Counted from the stretch's first letter, positions 38,917 to 52,689 are shown. The stretch: DNA of 64,000 nucleotides from Pachypanchax playfairii (GCA_006937955.1 SSNP01000050.1:330791-394790); one strand, 5' to 3'. The notes: generated from the sequence alone by a model not told the origin. Numbers and translations are program-made.

Positions 38917-41900
38917 TCATCCAAACTCTACACACAGTAACGTAGTGTTGCTACAGTTTGTTGCCAACTAATAAACTCATATAAATCCCTGCAAAACTGC
39001 AAAATGTGCTTACTGTAGTTAACAACACTATGAGGTGTTTTTTTGTAAATAATGTACTGAATATGTTGCTCCCAAGGGCAAAAATTATATTTTTGGTGGA
39101 GTAGGGTGAAATCGGAAACCTTTTTATATTCCCTCAACTGTCTATAATGAACCCATTAAACAAAGGTGTATAATTTAAGGATTAAATCTATGAGTATATT
39201 TCTGCAACTTCCTTTTGAAACTAGTTAGAGGATTTTGTAGAGTCTAAATGTTAAACTTTAGCTTTGGATAATTACAGTTTGAAAAAAAAAATCTATGTAA
39301 ACTGACAGTATTATGTTCTTGCTGCACAGAGTAAGACACTGTAGATAGGATTAAAGCAAAGAGAAGACAGAAAAGACTTTCAGAAACAGGCCATCAGAGA
39401 ATTAGGAATATCCTGAACTATAACGAAGCACCATGTCAAAGATATTTGTCCCCAAGACTGCTCTCTTTTTTACTGAATTATGCACTAACTTTGACATCTG
39501 GGAATGACTAGATTGAATGTCTAATCCTCAAGTAAGGTTTCTATCAAAACAAAGATACAAAGCATCTTTCATGTGTTTTGCACATGGGCGATGTATGTTC
39601 ACATAATTTTTACTCAAACTGAAGCCCTCAGGCATTGTTGGAACTCCTCAGTTAGAATAAGGCTCTGCATATTACCAGAATTTTATTGTGATTTTCAACA
39701 TGTATTGTGGCTTAAAAGAGTTTTTGCATACTTTGTATTTTTTAGATGATTTGGGATATAAAGAAAGAAACAGAAGCATTAAAACTAAACAATTAAATTG
39801 TTCTCAGGCTACTAGATATGGAAAATAAAGACAAAGATGAAAAGCACAAAAAAACAAATCTTTAATAATGTTGTCAATTTCAATTAAAAGATTAATATGA
39901 GCATGTTTTAAAAGCTGGCAACTTTTAGTTTACCAAGTTCTTTAATTATATTTGGCTCTTTCAAGCTCCAAAGTGGTATGAAACAGAAAAACACTCAAAA
40001 TGTATAAATACTGCAGAAGGGGATATACTACATAGACTGAAATTATTGTAGACTCTATTTTAAATAGCCTTCAACCATAAACAAAATATTACAGTGAGTT
40101 TCATGAATCTCATGAAAGCTGTCCTTTTGGGATTAATTGGTTTTTGAACCCTTTGGGAACCCAATAACTTCTTAATACAATCATGAGTCCACATATTTCC
40201 TTCCTATAAGCAAACACCTGCATATTTATCACAAAATCAGCTATAATATAAATTTGAAGTTGTCTTTTTATTGTATATTTTGAAATTCCAATTAGTTTTG
40301 GTAGCTTTTTGGAAAAACTAACTTCCCCATGTTCAACCAAACATGCAGTTTCTTTCAAAATATTAAGTAGGATTAACAAACTTTTGGGTCATTGAAGTTA
40401 TTATAAATAATATTGTGAACAAAACATTTAATGTCTGGTTATACAATTCAAACAACATTTGAAAAAAATCCTAATAGTAATTAGTAGTATTAATAACAGT
40501 ATTACTGAGGTGAAGGGAGATAAACTTGAAACACAGGAATAAATAATCAGCAGATCTCACATGATCTCAGTTTAGACCAGATGACCAATTTAATGAAAAA
40601 ACACAATATGCTTTCTGTGTTAGTTATCAATGTCCCTGACACATTTGAGTAAAACTTTTAAAGGGAATCTACCTTTTCTTTAGCTAGTAATTTACGATCC
40701 ATGAGGACTGTGATAGAGTAGCTTATCTCACTGACACAATTGAAGAAAACTATTAGGAACAATTAAATCTTAGTTATAAATGAACATATTGAGGGTTTTC
40801 TCTCCCCCTTTTTTTTCTCACCAAACATCCTGGCTTTTTAAATTACTGTTTTCTTTCAATGTTGGCATTGAATCTCATAAACTGTGTCTTTTTTTGTTTG
40901 TTTCTTGGTTTTTATGATGCAGCTGTATCGATTTAAGCTTAAAAATTCAATATAAAAAACATTAAACACAGAAAAGCAAGTCCTGGAGTCTTTTGTCCTC
41001 TGTAATGCATTCAAACATACACTTCTCCTCTCAGATGAATGTTGAATTACCATTAGTGTAACATAAAACTTTTGAATCAAAAACATTAATAAAAATACTC
41101 ACAACAGACCTCTTGTGTATCATTTGTAACAGTAGCCCCTACATTTAAGCTTCATTCAATCATTTATTTTTTTGCAGGCGGTCCCACGGAAGTTACAGTA
41201 TATGCATCTGCAGTTTTAGCACTGAATGGTTAATCCTTAAAAAAGAAAGAGGGAGAGTGAGATAGCTTGGAAGCCATCAGGGGAGAACTTTAATAGTAAA
41301 TTCACTGATGCTGTGGTCATGTCTCTGTCACTGGTTATCTTACACTAAAGGTTTCCTCTATGAAAACTTATTATTGCTAGCGCTCTCCTTCCTGTCATGG
41401 CCTGTCTTTCTTTTCCCGCCTCCTCCTCCATGATTTCTCCTATCTTTTTGCTGTAGTTCTACAATCTCTCTTATAGACATGGCAGCAGCTGTGGTTGTGG
41501 GGCCTAAAAATACCATCCCCCCTGACAGTTTTCTGTGACACACCTTTCTGCCAACTAGCTGATATATTAAGACCTGCTTTATGGCTCATCTTTTGTCAGT
41601 CCTACTTCTATCTTTTTGAACTGTGTCAAACTAACCTAGGTGTGCCAAAACCTAATGTGGCACTTAGGACCCTTCCTTCCTTTCTTACTCAAAGTCACAC
41701 ATTAGAGTTACCGTCAATACAGCTTTAATCTGCATGCTCTGCTGAAGTGGATCAAATGAAATACAATTACTTTTCCCCCTCTTTTGATGTGTGTCCAAGT
41801 TGTTTGGATTTATTTGTATATTTTTGCTGTGTGAATTTCTTTTTATAACTTAAAAGTTAAGCAGAGCTCTCCAAGACACTAGAGGCTTGGACACAGAGAT

Positions 41901-42260
41901 ACTTTCTTCCTACAGAAATGTCAGTGGAAGGGTATTCTTGTCTTGATATGGTCCCAGGTTTTACGACACGTGTAATTTCCTGGATCGACAAATAGCATTG
42001 ATTTGAGTTGCATTGAAGTCACCATTCAATTGCATTTCTTTCAGAAGACAATCAGGCATCTCTGGCACTATTGATTTAAAAGAAGTCCTGGTTTGGAATA
42101 AAAAGAAAAAATCAAGCCTCTGTTTCTAAATCCTTTTGTGTTTGTGTTTTCTCCTCTTCAATATGTGGAAATTAGACAACATATATTGCAGGCAAAAATA
42201 AAATTTGGATTTCCCTCCTACATTCCTACATAATTAATGTTTTTCTTAATATGCAAAGGG
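38917..42260. other. No gene recognised
   Basis: AT-rich DNA. Open frames of 60-90 codons lack domain features. A slightly pyrimidine-rich patch lies at 41390-41480. Confidence 0.55.
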
Positions 42261-42281
42261 TAATAATAATAATAATAATAT
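42261..42281. repeat. AAT trinucleotide repeat
   Basis: About seven TAA/AAT units shortly before the AT array. Confidence 0.9.
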
Positions 42282-42287
42282 ACTGTA

Positions 42288-42290
<3 letters not shown>

Positions 42291-42362
<72 letters not shown>
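42291..42362. repeat. AT dinucleotide microsatellite
   Basis: A pure AT run of about 72 bp. The minus-strand Tyr-Ile run inside a 134-codon frame (42246-42650) comes from it, so that frame is not a gene. Confidence 0.97.
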
Positions 42363-42363
<1 letters not shown>

Positions 42364-43312
42364 AACTGAACTAATATTTGCAATATATAATAATAAATAC
42401 ACAATAAATACATGCAGTGTTTAGGTGCCCATGGTTTTATTATATGTGTGTGCATGCAAGGTGTGTGGGGGACAGGGGTGGGGAGTTTGTTCTTCAGAGG
42501 GCTCCCTAATGAGCCAAGGTGATCAATGCCAAATGAGATGGCTTTGATGGATGCCTCTGAGAAAACAATGTGCCGTGATGACCTCTGTCTAAAGAAACCA
42601 CAGAACAATGACTCCAAAAGGAAGAAGAGACCTTCAGCAGATTGTTGCAAACATGTAGCTTACCCATGTAGATTTAAGCTTCTCAGTGTGGTCATGTTTT
42701 GAGAATAATTTATTCCCGGCTATAGCTGAATGACAGTGATTTCAAAAGTAAATAAATGAAAATAAAAATAATAAATGGATCTGCATGCATTTGTTCAGTT
42801 AAATTACAAAAGTGCCAGCAGTCAAATTAAATAAACTTTTAAGTTACTAACCAAACAACCTACCTGTGGCCATAAAATTATCTCAGTGCCATCACATTAT
42901 TATTTGCTAGAGAGCAAAAGATTAGTATTTATTCACAGAGTGATCACATTAGACCATGATGCCTGAGTAACCACCAAGGGATGAGTTGGCTTTATTATCA
43001 TCAAAATTTGTTTTAGACTCGAGTAAATTTCTTAAAATAACTTTGAAATTAAAAAATTCATAAGAATGAAACTTGTAAGAAAAATAAAAGTATGTGATCT
43101 CACCGACAGCTTTTGATTCAGACCAACCTCCTGATTAGTTTTTATATTATATGATTAAATTGTATGAATTGTATCACATAAGAATGAATAAAAATATCCC
43201 AGGCACACATGAAACAGAAAGTTTTGCCAGAAGAATTCATAACTTTATCTCATTTTTTCATATACTATTATTTTTCTAAAAATTTAGACCCACAGAAAAT
43301 GTGGTTCAGCTA

Positions 43313-43337
43313 TACTACTACTACTACTACTACTACT
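43313..43337. repeat. TAC trinucleotide repeat
   Basis: About eight TAC units joined to the SINE/LINE-like tail that follows. Read on the minus strand, this is a simple-repeat tail on the 3' end of the element. Confidence 0.9.
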
Positions 43338-43376
43338 GCCATTTAGCAGACGCTTTTATCCAAAGCGACTTACATT
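43338..43376 (-). mobile_element. Teleost SINE/LINE 3'-tail motif
   Basis: On the minus strand it reads AAGTCGCTTTGGATAAAAGC and then GTCTGCTAAATGGC, followed by TAG/GTA repeats. From memory, this short motif is very widespread in fish genomes as the 3' tail of a SINE/LINE group (possibly V-SINE/L2-related). Only about 40 bp are recognisable, so this is a 5'-truncated copy. The exact family is not certain. Confidence 0.6.
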
Positions 43377-43734
43377 GAGATAAAATATATAAAATATATT
43401 ATATGAATATGAAATGTATGTATGTAATGCTATAAAATGTGCATGTCTAACTCACAGAGAGTATATTTACTATGTTTATTGATACATTAAGGACTACTTT
43501 CCTTGTTTGGAGTAGTGAGTGTGTCTGTTTGTTGGAGACCGACCTCCAGTGAAATATGACCACATTGGTAGATTTTGCAATCTGTAAAAACGACCCTATA
43601 TTCCGTTTGCACCTCTAACCCTAACTTTAACCATTTCGCTTACTAACGTAATCAAACGACAAAATATTCTGCTTTATAGTATGTGCACGCAGATCTTTAA
43701 GTTTAAAACAGCCGTTATACGTGTTATAATGAGA

Positions 43735-46700
43735 CATATTGCCGCACAGTTTGTTTTTTCTTGGCTGAACTGAGACAAATCTTGCACATGCATATTTGGC
43801 TGCTCCTCTGGGAAAGGACATGCGCTGTCATCTCTGCTGGACCCCACAAAATGCTCGTACAGGTCGTTTTTTAGAGCTTTCACAGTCGACCTATATGGTT
43901 GCTTTAATTTGCAGATGTGTAGAAATAAAGATGTGGGCTGAAAAAAAGTGATTGTTAAGCTACGGCATGTTTCATAATAATGTTCCAGGAATTAAAATTT
44001 AAGAACATTGCTCAGTTATATTCAATCTAAAAATTCAAAGCTTAAAATAAAGACACAGGTAAAAAAAACGGAAAAACAAATGACAGTATTTCTTTAAAAT
44101 ACCTCTAACACAAAATTATTTCATTCTCCATTTCCAATAGTCTAAATAGTTTTCCAGCACGTTTTTTTATAAAAAGAGTGGCAAGTCAAATCTTTATCTG
44201 AACTGACCTAATGTACATGCATGTGATGTTACATTTCATTTAATGAACTTCTGCTCCACACCACAAATTATCACCTACAGATTAATCTTAAATTTTATTA
44301 GACTTTATTTTATTCAATCACATCCCCATTAGTAGAATGTTACCATTGTTATCAAAGTAGGTAAAGAACCTGCTACAGTAGGACAGCTGAGGTTCTTAAC
44401 TGGTGTATACATATAAAAGTGACCAGTGTTTTATTTTTTTTATATACAAATGCAAAGAAAAGTTAAAAAGCACCATAATAATTTGTGATTTTATTTTGTA
44501 AAGTCTTTATGTTATTGCAGGTGTAACTGCAGATTTATTTTAGGTCATCCCTAAATCATTGACGGATGTAAAAGGAAACAGGTTGTGTTTTTCTCGTTCT
44601 CTCTCTCTCCTCCTGCCGTTCACTGCATCACTTCTTTTGTTGTTATTCACATTAATTATGTACCTATTCAATACTTAGTGTGTAAATCAGAGATGGTGCT
44701 CTGGTGGGTCAGTTGGCAACACTTTAAACTTTTCCTCTGACTTGAGCTGAACTGTATCTATACTGTTGTGTTGTGTGTGTACACACCTCTCCCTGCTGCC
44801 TTTCAACAATGATTGTGAATGCCCTGATTATTAAATATAGACCCAAATAAATGATACTTTTTCTATGTCTGTTTACTTCTATTCAGAGAATAAAGCTTTG
44901 TTTTATTTGCTCCAGGCAGGTGGAATGGATTTTATGATGTTTTCCATGACGTTTTTTCTGCTTTGACCCAGCAGATCAGCTCCCTCGTAGTGCTCCGTAC
45001 CTTCCTGATTTACATTTTAAGTGCAGAGTGAGAATACCAAAAAATAAATAAATAAGAATACCACAACAAAACACCACCACGCTGTGTGCCCTGAGGCATA
45101 GAGAATGAAGGGAAAAGAAAAACTGTTTATTAGACTTTTTTTTTGACAATTTTACGCTTGATCCAAAACTAACAAAAATGTCAGGCAAAAATAGTAAACT
45201 AGAAATGTTTAAGAAAACCATCAAAATTCCCAAATTCTGAAATCAGGAAAGCTTATGGCTCACAAAGGTGATCCGACACTATTTAGCAATGCTGAGTGTA
45301 ATATATGTTTGTTTTATTATAACTGAAATGCACTAATAAAATGGATAAACATGTAAAGGAAAAACATTGAATGTAATTAAATTGTACTAATGGTCCTAAA
45401 GAATTATCAACAATGTGTTTGTCCTTCCACTGGTGGGCTCTTCATTGTTAAAACTATAGATAAGTTATTCTAAACATTTTTTAAACAGAAGTTTCTTATA
45501 GCAGCTTCTGCAGCAAAACCTAGTAAACTAAATTGTTAAACTGGGAGAGATTTTTTTTTACTTGTGTCATGAACTGTAACTATTATTTAAATAATTTTTT
45601 GTTTCATGTTGGACAAATCCAGATTCAATTAATGTTTATCATCCAGTGTATGACCATTTATCATACAGTTTTACATTTTAATGTTGCTACATTATTTGTG
45701 GATATTCTACAATTTCTGTATTTCCTTCCGCTATGGTAAGACATGTCACTAAATGATTCCATATTTGGCTCTGGGGAAGAGAAAATGCCAAGCAATACAA
45801 AGCTTGTCATGCTACTCATCTACCATTATGCAAGTTTAATGTGAAGCTTGTGTCTGAGCAATTATTTTACATTGAACAATATAAAGGAGAAATCTGACAA
45901 GAAACTATAAATTGGAAACAGCAAATAATGACAGTAATAAAAAGCATGTCTGCATGTGCATGTGTGTGAGCTGTCTAGCTTCAAGATTCTATGAAACTCC
46001 AACTATTTTCATTCATTCCCATGGAACAACAGGAAAAAGCAGAACTACATTTTATTAACAGTATTTGTTGTTGTTTGTAAAACTTTTTCTTAAAAGTCCT
46101 GTTCAAGCAAAAAAAAAAGAGTGAATTTTTCTTTGGATGTAAGCGAAGCTGAAAGCTGCATCATTCTCTGTAGGAAATTTTTAAATGATCCTAATAATCA
46201 CTATTATGGTTTTAAACCAGCAAGCCACTGTTAATGGTGTTCAAATAGGAGAAAGGAGCCAGAGGGAAGTCTCACATCAGTGTCTATCATCTTCTTAAAT
46301 ACCAGAGTACACAAAGGTCTGAATCACTTCCTGTGAATATGGAAGCCAATAAAACACAACGTGCATTGGGGCATCTGGGATCAACAATAAACATTGCAGA
46401 TATGGAGATCAGAAGACTCAGTGGTCTACTGCTTGCATAGTGAGGGAAGCATAAACTACAAATACTTGGACTTTGAACATAAAGGAAGATGTTCTTCAAA
46501 TGTCACAATTCAAGAATATCATTGTTGATACAACACTAGGGTGTCTTCTGTTGCTTTAAATGCTGTCTACCCGCTGACTTGTGGAGTTTCAGAGACTAGT
46601 TTCTTGGGTATACATATATTCAGTATTTTTCTAAGCCATCTAATGGACCGTGTATTCATGTCAGTATTTACAACTTGCAGTTATTCACCCAGGGTCACTC

Positions 46701-46808
46701 TGCGCTACAATTTTGTTTGATTTTGATTTTGTATTTAATCCATCCGTCCGTCCGTCCTTCCATCCATCCATCCATCCATCCATCCATCCATCCATCCATC
46801 CATCCATC
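43735..46808. repeat. Duplicated block B, first copy (3,074 bp)
   Basis: Repeats as 46819-49892 at a constant offset of 3,084, with no indel seen. The left contig ends inside a CATC array at 46808, directly before the 10-N gap. Within the block I see no gene or known transposon, only AT-rich DNA with chance frames such as 44976-45233. It looks like an unmerged contig overlap. Confidence 0.93.
46739..46808. repeat. CATC microsatellite, truncated by gap
   Basis: ATCCGTCCGTCC-type units grade into pure CATC and stop at the 10-N gap. The full array appears at 49823-49935, so this copy is cut short by the contig end. Confidence 0.95.
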
Positions 46809-46818
46809 NNNNNNNNNN
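46809..46818. other. Assembly gap (10 N)
   Basis: Ten Ns between the copies of block B. Open frames that run through it are meaningless. Confidence 0.99.
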
Positions 46819-49800
46819 CATATTGCCGCACAGTTTGTTTTTTCTTGGCTGAACTGAGACAAATCTTGCACATGCATATTTGGCTGCTCCTCTGGGAAAG
46901 GACATGCGCTGTCATCTCTGCTGGACCCCACAAAATGCTCGTACAGGTCGTTTTTTAGAGCTTTCACAGTCGACCTATATGGTTGCTTTAATTTGCAGAT
47001 GTGTAGAAATAAAGATGTGGGCTGAAAAAAAGTGATTGTTAAGCTACGGCATGTTTCATAATAATGTTCCAGGAATTAAAATTTAAGAACATTGCTCAGT
47101 TATATTCAATCTAAAAATTCAAAGCTTAAAATAAAGACACAGGTAAAAAAAACGGAAAAACAAATGACAGTATTTCTTTAAAATACCTCTAACACAAAAT
47201 TATTTCATTCTCCATTTCCAATAGTCTAAATAGTTTTCCAGCACGTTTTTTTATAAAAAGAGTGGCAAGTCAAATCTTTATCTGAACTGACCTAATGTAC
47301 ATGCATGTGATGTTACATTTCATTTAATGAACTTCTGCTCCACACCACAAATTATCACCTACAGATTAATCTTAAATTTTATTAGACTTTATTTTATTCA
47401 ATCACATCCCCATTAGTAGAATGTTACCATTGTTATCAAAGTAGGTAAAGAACCTGCTACAGTAGGACAGCTGAGGTTCTTAACTGGTGTATACATATAA
47501 AAGTGACCAGTGTTTTATTTTTTTTATATACAAATGCAAAGAAAAGTTAAAAAGCACCATAATAATTTGTGATTTTATTTTGTAAAGTCTTTATGTTATT
47601 GCAGGTGTAACTGCAGATTTATTTTAGGTCATCCCTAAATCATTGACGGATGTAAAAGGAAACAGGTTGTGTTTTTCTCGTTCTCTCTCTCTCCTCCTGC
47701 CGTTCACTGCATCACTTCTTTTGTTGTTATTCACATTAATTATGTACCTATTCAATACTTAGTGTGTAAATCAGAGATGGTGCTCTGGTGGGTCAGTTGG
47801 CAACACTTTAAACTTTTCCTCTGACTTGAGCTGAACTGTATCTATACTGTTGTGTTGTGTGTGTACACACCTCTCCCTGCTGCCTTTCAACAATGATTGT
47901 GAATGCCCTGATTATTAAATATAGACCCAAATAAATGATACTTTTTCTATGTCTGTTTACTTCTATTCAGAGAATAAAGCTTTGTTTTATTTGCTCCAGG
48001 CAGGTGGAATGGATTTTATGATGTTTTCCATGACGTTTTTTCTGCTTTGACCCAGCAGATCAGCTCCCTCGTAGTGCTCCGTACCTTCCTGATTTACATT
48101 TTAAGTGCAGAGTGAGAATACCAAAAAATAAATAAATAAGAATACCACAACAAAACACCACCACGCTGTGTGCCCTGAGGCATAGAGAATGAAGGGAAAA
48201 GAAAAACTGTTTATTAGACTTTTTTTTTGACAATTTTACGCTTGATCCAAAACTAACAAAAATGTCAGGCAAAAATAGTAAACTAGAAATGTTTAAGAAA
48301 ACCATCAAAATTCCCAAATTCTGAAATCAGGAAAGCTTATGGCTCACAAAGGTGATCCGACACTATTTAGCAATGCTGAGTGTAATATATGTTTGTTTTA
48401 TTATAACTGAAATGCACTAATAAAATGGATAAACATGTAAAGGAAAAACATTGAATGTAATTAAATTGTACTAATGGTCCTAAAGAATTATCAACAATGT
48501 GTTTGTCCTTCCACTGGTGGGCTCTTCATTGTTAAAACTATAGATAAGTTATTCTAAACATTTTTTAAACAGAAGTTTCTTATAGCAGCTTCTGCAGCAA
48601 AACCTAGTAAACTAAATTGTTAAACTGGGAGAGATTTTTTTTTACTTGTGTCATGAACTGTAACTATTATTTAAATAATTTTTTGTTTCATGTTGGACAA
48701 ATCCAGATTCAATTAATGTTTATCATCCAGTGTATGACCATTTATCATACAGTTTTACATTTTAATGTTGCTACATTATTTGTGGATATTCTACAATTTC
48801 TGTATTTCCTTCCGCTATGGTAAGACATGTCACTAAATGATTCCATATTTGGCTCTGGGGAAGAGAAAATGCCAAGCAATACAAAGCTTGTCATGCTACT
48901 CATCTACCATTATGCAAGTTTAATGTGAAGCTTGTGTCTGAGCAATTATTTTACATTGAACAATATAAAGGAGAAATCTGACAAGAAACTATAAATTGGA
49001 AACAGCAAATAATGACAGTAATAAAAAGCATGTCTGCATGTGCATGTGTGTGAGCTGTCTAGCTTCAAGATTCTATGAAACTCCAACTATTTTCATTCAT
49101 TCCCATGGAACAACAGGAAAAAGCAGAACTACATTTTATTAACAGTATTTGTTGTTGTTTGTAAAACTTTTTCTTAAAAGTCCTGTTCAAGCAAAAAAAA
49201 AAGAGTGAATTTTTCTTTGGATGTAAGCGAAGCTGAAAGCTGCATCATTCTCTGTAGGAAATTTTTAAATGATCCTAATAATCACTATTATGGTTTTAAA
49301 CCAGCAAGCCACTGTTAATGGTGTTCAAATAGGAGAAAGGAGCCAGAGGGAAGTCTCACATCAGTGTCTATCATCTTCTTAAATACCAGAGTACACAAAG
49401 GTCTGAATCACTTCCTGTGAATATGGAAGCCAATAAAACACAACGTGCATTGGGGCATCTGGGATCAACAATAAACATTGCAGATATGGAGATCAGAAGA
49501 CTCAGTGGTCTACTGCTTGCATAGTGAGGGAAGCATAAACTACAAATACTTGGACTTTGAACATAAAGGAAGATGTTCTTCAAATGTCACAATTCAAGAA
49601 TATCATTGTTGATACAACACTAGGGTGTCTTCTGTTGCTTTAAATGCTGTCTACCCGCTGACTTGTGGAGTTTCAGAGACTAGTTTCTTGGGTATACATA
49701 TATTCAGTATTTTTCTAAGCCATCTAATGGACCGTGTATTCATGTCAGTATTTACAACTTGCAGTTATTCACCCAGGGTCACTCTGCGCTACAATTTTGT

Positions 49801-49892
49801 TTGATTTTGATTTTGTATTTAATCCATCCGTCCGTCCGTCCTTCCATCCATCCATCCATCCATCCATCCATCCATCCATCCATCCATCCATC
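46819..49892. repeat. Duplicated block B, second copy (3,074 bp)
   Basis: Begins CATATTGCCGCACAG, as at 43735, and follows the first copy to the CATC array, then continues through the complete array into unique DNA. Confidence 0.93.
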
Positions 49893-49935
49893 CATCCATC
49901 CATCCATCCATCCATCCATCCATCCATCCATCCAT
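49823..49935. repeat. CATC tetranucleotide microsatellite
   Basis: Starts with CCGT-variant units, then about 23 CATC units. It gives His-Pro-Ser-Ile frames on the plus strand and Met-Asp-Gly-Trp frames on the minus strand, none of them genes. Confidence 0.97.
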
Positions 49936-50259
49936 TCCTCCCAAATACTAAGATAACTACCGGTATAATTTCTTACAACAGATCCAATACTAAAATACCT
50001 TCTCTTTGTCTGCATACTATGTCTCACGTAATACATATGCACAATATTTGAATTTTTTTTATTGTGAAATTTGTCTGGATTTTTTATTGATCACTTTATG
50101 CTGCCTGACTTGGAAGATTAAATCAAGGTTTACTATGTTTCATTTGGAATATACTGTGTATTATGTCAGGGTTCCAGGTTGGAAAGGTCTTTGTTCTCTT
50201 TTTTTAACTTTTCCCCTTATATCTTTATGTTTTGTTTATTTGTTGTCTCTTTCTTAAGC
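49936..50259. other. No gene recognised
   Basis: AT-rich unique-looking DNA right of the CATC array. Chance frames only. Confidence 0.5.
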
Positions 50260-50960
50260 CTGCTTGCTGCAGAGTCCTTTGCCACTGTCGATCACACTAG
50301 CAATCAATTTTCTCATCAGTGCAGGAATCAGCATTTGTTCCACAAGTTTATGCCAGACAGGTGAAGTCACTTCTGTAAATGTATTGGTCAAAGTCCTCCT
50401 TGTGTAAAATTTCTATGTCATTTGTGTTTTCTGAAAGAAGTAATTCCTGTGTTTTTTCTTTAGATTTTCTCATTGTGACCAGGTACAATTATCCTATAGA
50501 TTTAGCCTGAGATCCTTGTGAATTAAACTACTTACCTATGATGTAAATACTCAACCCAACTCTGAAGTCTTAGTGTGAACAACTAACCCTAACCCTTGAC
50601 ACCTATTTGTTCAATTCACTTGCTGGAAACAAACAACTCTGTCAAGAAAGAAACTCTGCCTCACATGCTCTCTACCATTCTCATCACCTGGACTCACCTG
50701 TGCTCTTCTGTTCCTCTCTCTTGCCACTCAGTTTCACAGACCTCTTGACTTCCTCCAAACCTGTAACAGAAAACATCAATTAGGAAGATTCTTTGTCACT
50801 GCTCACTCAAACTGTTCTCACCATTTTACAATCACAAACCTTCATCTCGTCTGCCTTCAGATCTCCAAGCTGCTTCTTCAGTTCCTGTACACTATTGCAC
50901 CTTTTGAAATAAACTTTTACTTTTTCCATTCTCTGGGTCTAACTTTTGAGTCTGTTTTAG
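50260..50960 (+). mobile_element. Possible retroelement 3' remnant (weak)
   Basis: The stretch differs in style from its surroundings. It is rich in C and T, with CTGTGCTCTTCTGTTCCTCT-like text, and ends CACCTTTTGAAATAAACTTT then TACTTTTTCC, which holds a polyadenylation-like AATAAA. Fish non-LTR elements often end this way. No reverse transcriptase, LTR or target duplication was seen, so the call rests on general appearance. A short TAACCCTAACCC at about 50584 is too small to be telomeric. Confidence 0.2.
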
Positions 50961-52292
50961 TTAGCTCATTATGACATTTTCTTGAATTACCTTCAACCTA
51001 TTTTGCACTAGAAGAATCCTTTATAGCAAAAAAGAATGTAAAAAGAAATCTTTTATGGGAGAAAAATCAGACAGAGAGGAAAAAAATAGGACAAAATATG
51101 CCACAATTACAAAAAATAAGTTTTTCTTTTTTTATTTTTACTTTTGTGAAGTTAACTTTACAATTTAAAACTTTACTATTGCATTATTCCTGTACTTTGT
51201 GCATGTCTGTGCTACATGTTTTAATTTCTGTAACTTCATATATCATCATATTACATCAATGCTCTTCAGTATTACAGTTACTCATTTCACCACATCTAGC
51301 ATACCATGCTGTGCTTTCTCCTTATTAACATCAGACACTCAGTGAAAGCACTCTGAATGGAGATAAAAAGCATTAAAAAAGTAGAAATACTAGCTGAAGG
51401 TAAAGAGCCTTGCTGAGAAACTGTCAATAATTTCATTTACCATCTATCATGTGAACGCTTTGGAGAACATCTTCATTCATCCTTTAAGTAAAAAGTTGGA
51501 TTAGAAAGCCCTAAAGAACATGGAAATGCATGTGGGGAAATTTGAAAAATTGATTTTCATTGTATTGACTTCATACTCAACATGTTGTAGAGAATAATTT
51601 GATTGTTAAAAGGGTAAAAAGTATGAACAATGAATACAGAGACAATTGTATCTATTGAACATATTTTAAAAGACCAACAGAAATTGTCAAAAGTTTTGCA
51701 GATCAGCAACAAAATCCTAAATTGGCCTCCTTTTGTAGCCACTCAGTAATTAGATGCTTGCTGACTTTTTAGAACTCATACCTTTACAATGTGATAACTC
51801 ATCAGTCTTCTTATCAACATTTTGAGGATTACTTCATAAAAATTAAAAAGAAAAAAAAATCTGATCAAAAAAATGCAATTGACTGACTGGTTATATTTCC
51901 CAAATATTTCTGTCCTTTTCACTAAAAAAGCTTTACTGCACAAAAAGCTTAACTCCAAGGCATACAGTAACTCTGCTTTTTCAGTAACAAGTACACAATT
52001 TGTTCTTAGAAATGTTTCTTGTATTGTGTTACTCCTCAGAGATACAATATAACAGAACATGCTGAGTGGTCTCTAGATGGTTTTCCCTGTCATGAAGTTT
52101 TGAGATGTGAACAAAGGCAGGTGGAAAAAGTCCTTTTTGCTAATGGTAAGAGAGGTTTAGCAGAGGTTATGAGCAATTTAATGTAAAACATCCACAAGTA
52201 TTAGTGGAACAGTTCAGCAATTGGAAAGTCTAAACTTTTTGTTCTACCAGATTTTACAAGTACCAGCAAAATCTGTTTCATTGAAACTCATA
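50961..52292. other. No gene recognised
   Basis: AT-rich DNA with chance open frames under 100 codons. Confidence 0.5.
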
Positions 52293-52689
52293 GGGCTTGA
52301 TTTATCAATTTTCCAAGTAAAGAGCGAAACCCAGAATGCATAGTTTGGATTCTCCTCCTCTTCTTCCTCCTTCTTCATCTCCATCTCCCAACAATGACTG
52401 CAGACGCTTTTGTAAACTTTGGTTAATACAGAAGCCGCAAACAGTTTTGGGTTTGATAAATCAGACTGCATCTATTTGGGTGTTCTCCTCCAAATATTTT
52501 GTCTTCTGACAGAAACGCCCACATTGCATATTCATCTAGAGCAAAAGCGCAAAAAAGATTGTGCACATCACGCTGCAGATTTAACAGACGCAGTTTTACC
52601 TGCGTCTTTAGTAAATGCTGCAGCTTTTTTTTGCGACTGCTGAGAGGTTTGCACTCGTAACAACTGCAAACCTTTGATAAATCTGGCAA
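52293..52689 (-). mobile_element. PIF/Harbinger-like element, copy 3 (internally deleted)
   Basis: The left end GGGCTTGATTTATCAATTTT, with TCCAAGTAAAGAGC after it, matches copy 1 from 9634. The right part (from about 52448) matches 10675-10895: TTTGATAAATCA, then TTCTGACAGAAACGCCC, then TTTAGTAAAT. The middle, including all transposase sequence, is missing. At about 397 bp it has the form of a MITE derived from the longer element. No clear 3-bp target duplication is visible. Confidence 0.65.

Noticed and set aside
42246..42650. 134-codon minus-strand frame
   Set aside because: A large part is the Tyr-Ile run from the AT array; the rest has no features.
46650..50051. Frames with His-Pro-Ser-Ile or Met-Asp-Gly-Trp repeats
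   Set aside because: Translations of the CATC microsatellite, some running through Ns.
50580..50600. TAACCCTAACCC as an interstitial telomere
   Set aside because: Only about two units, which is expected by chance.
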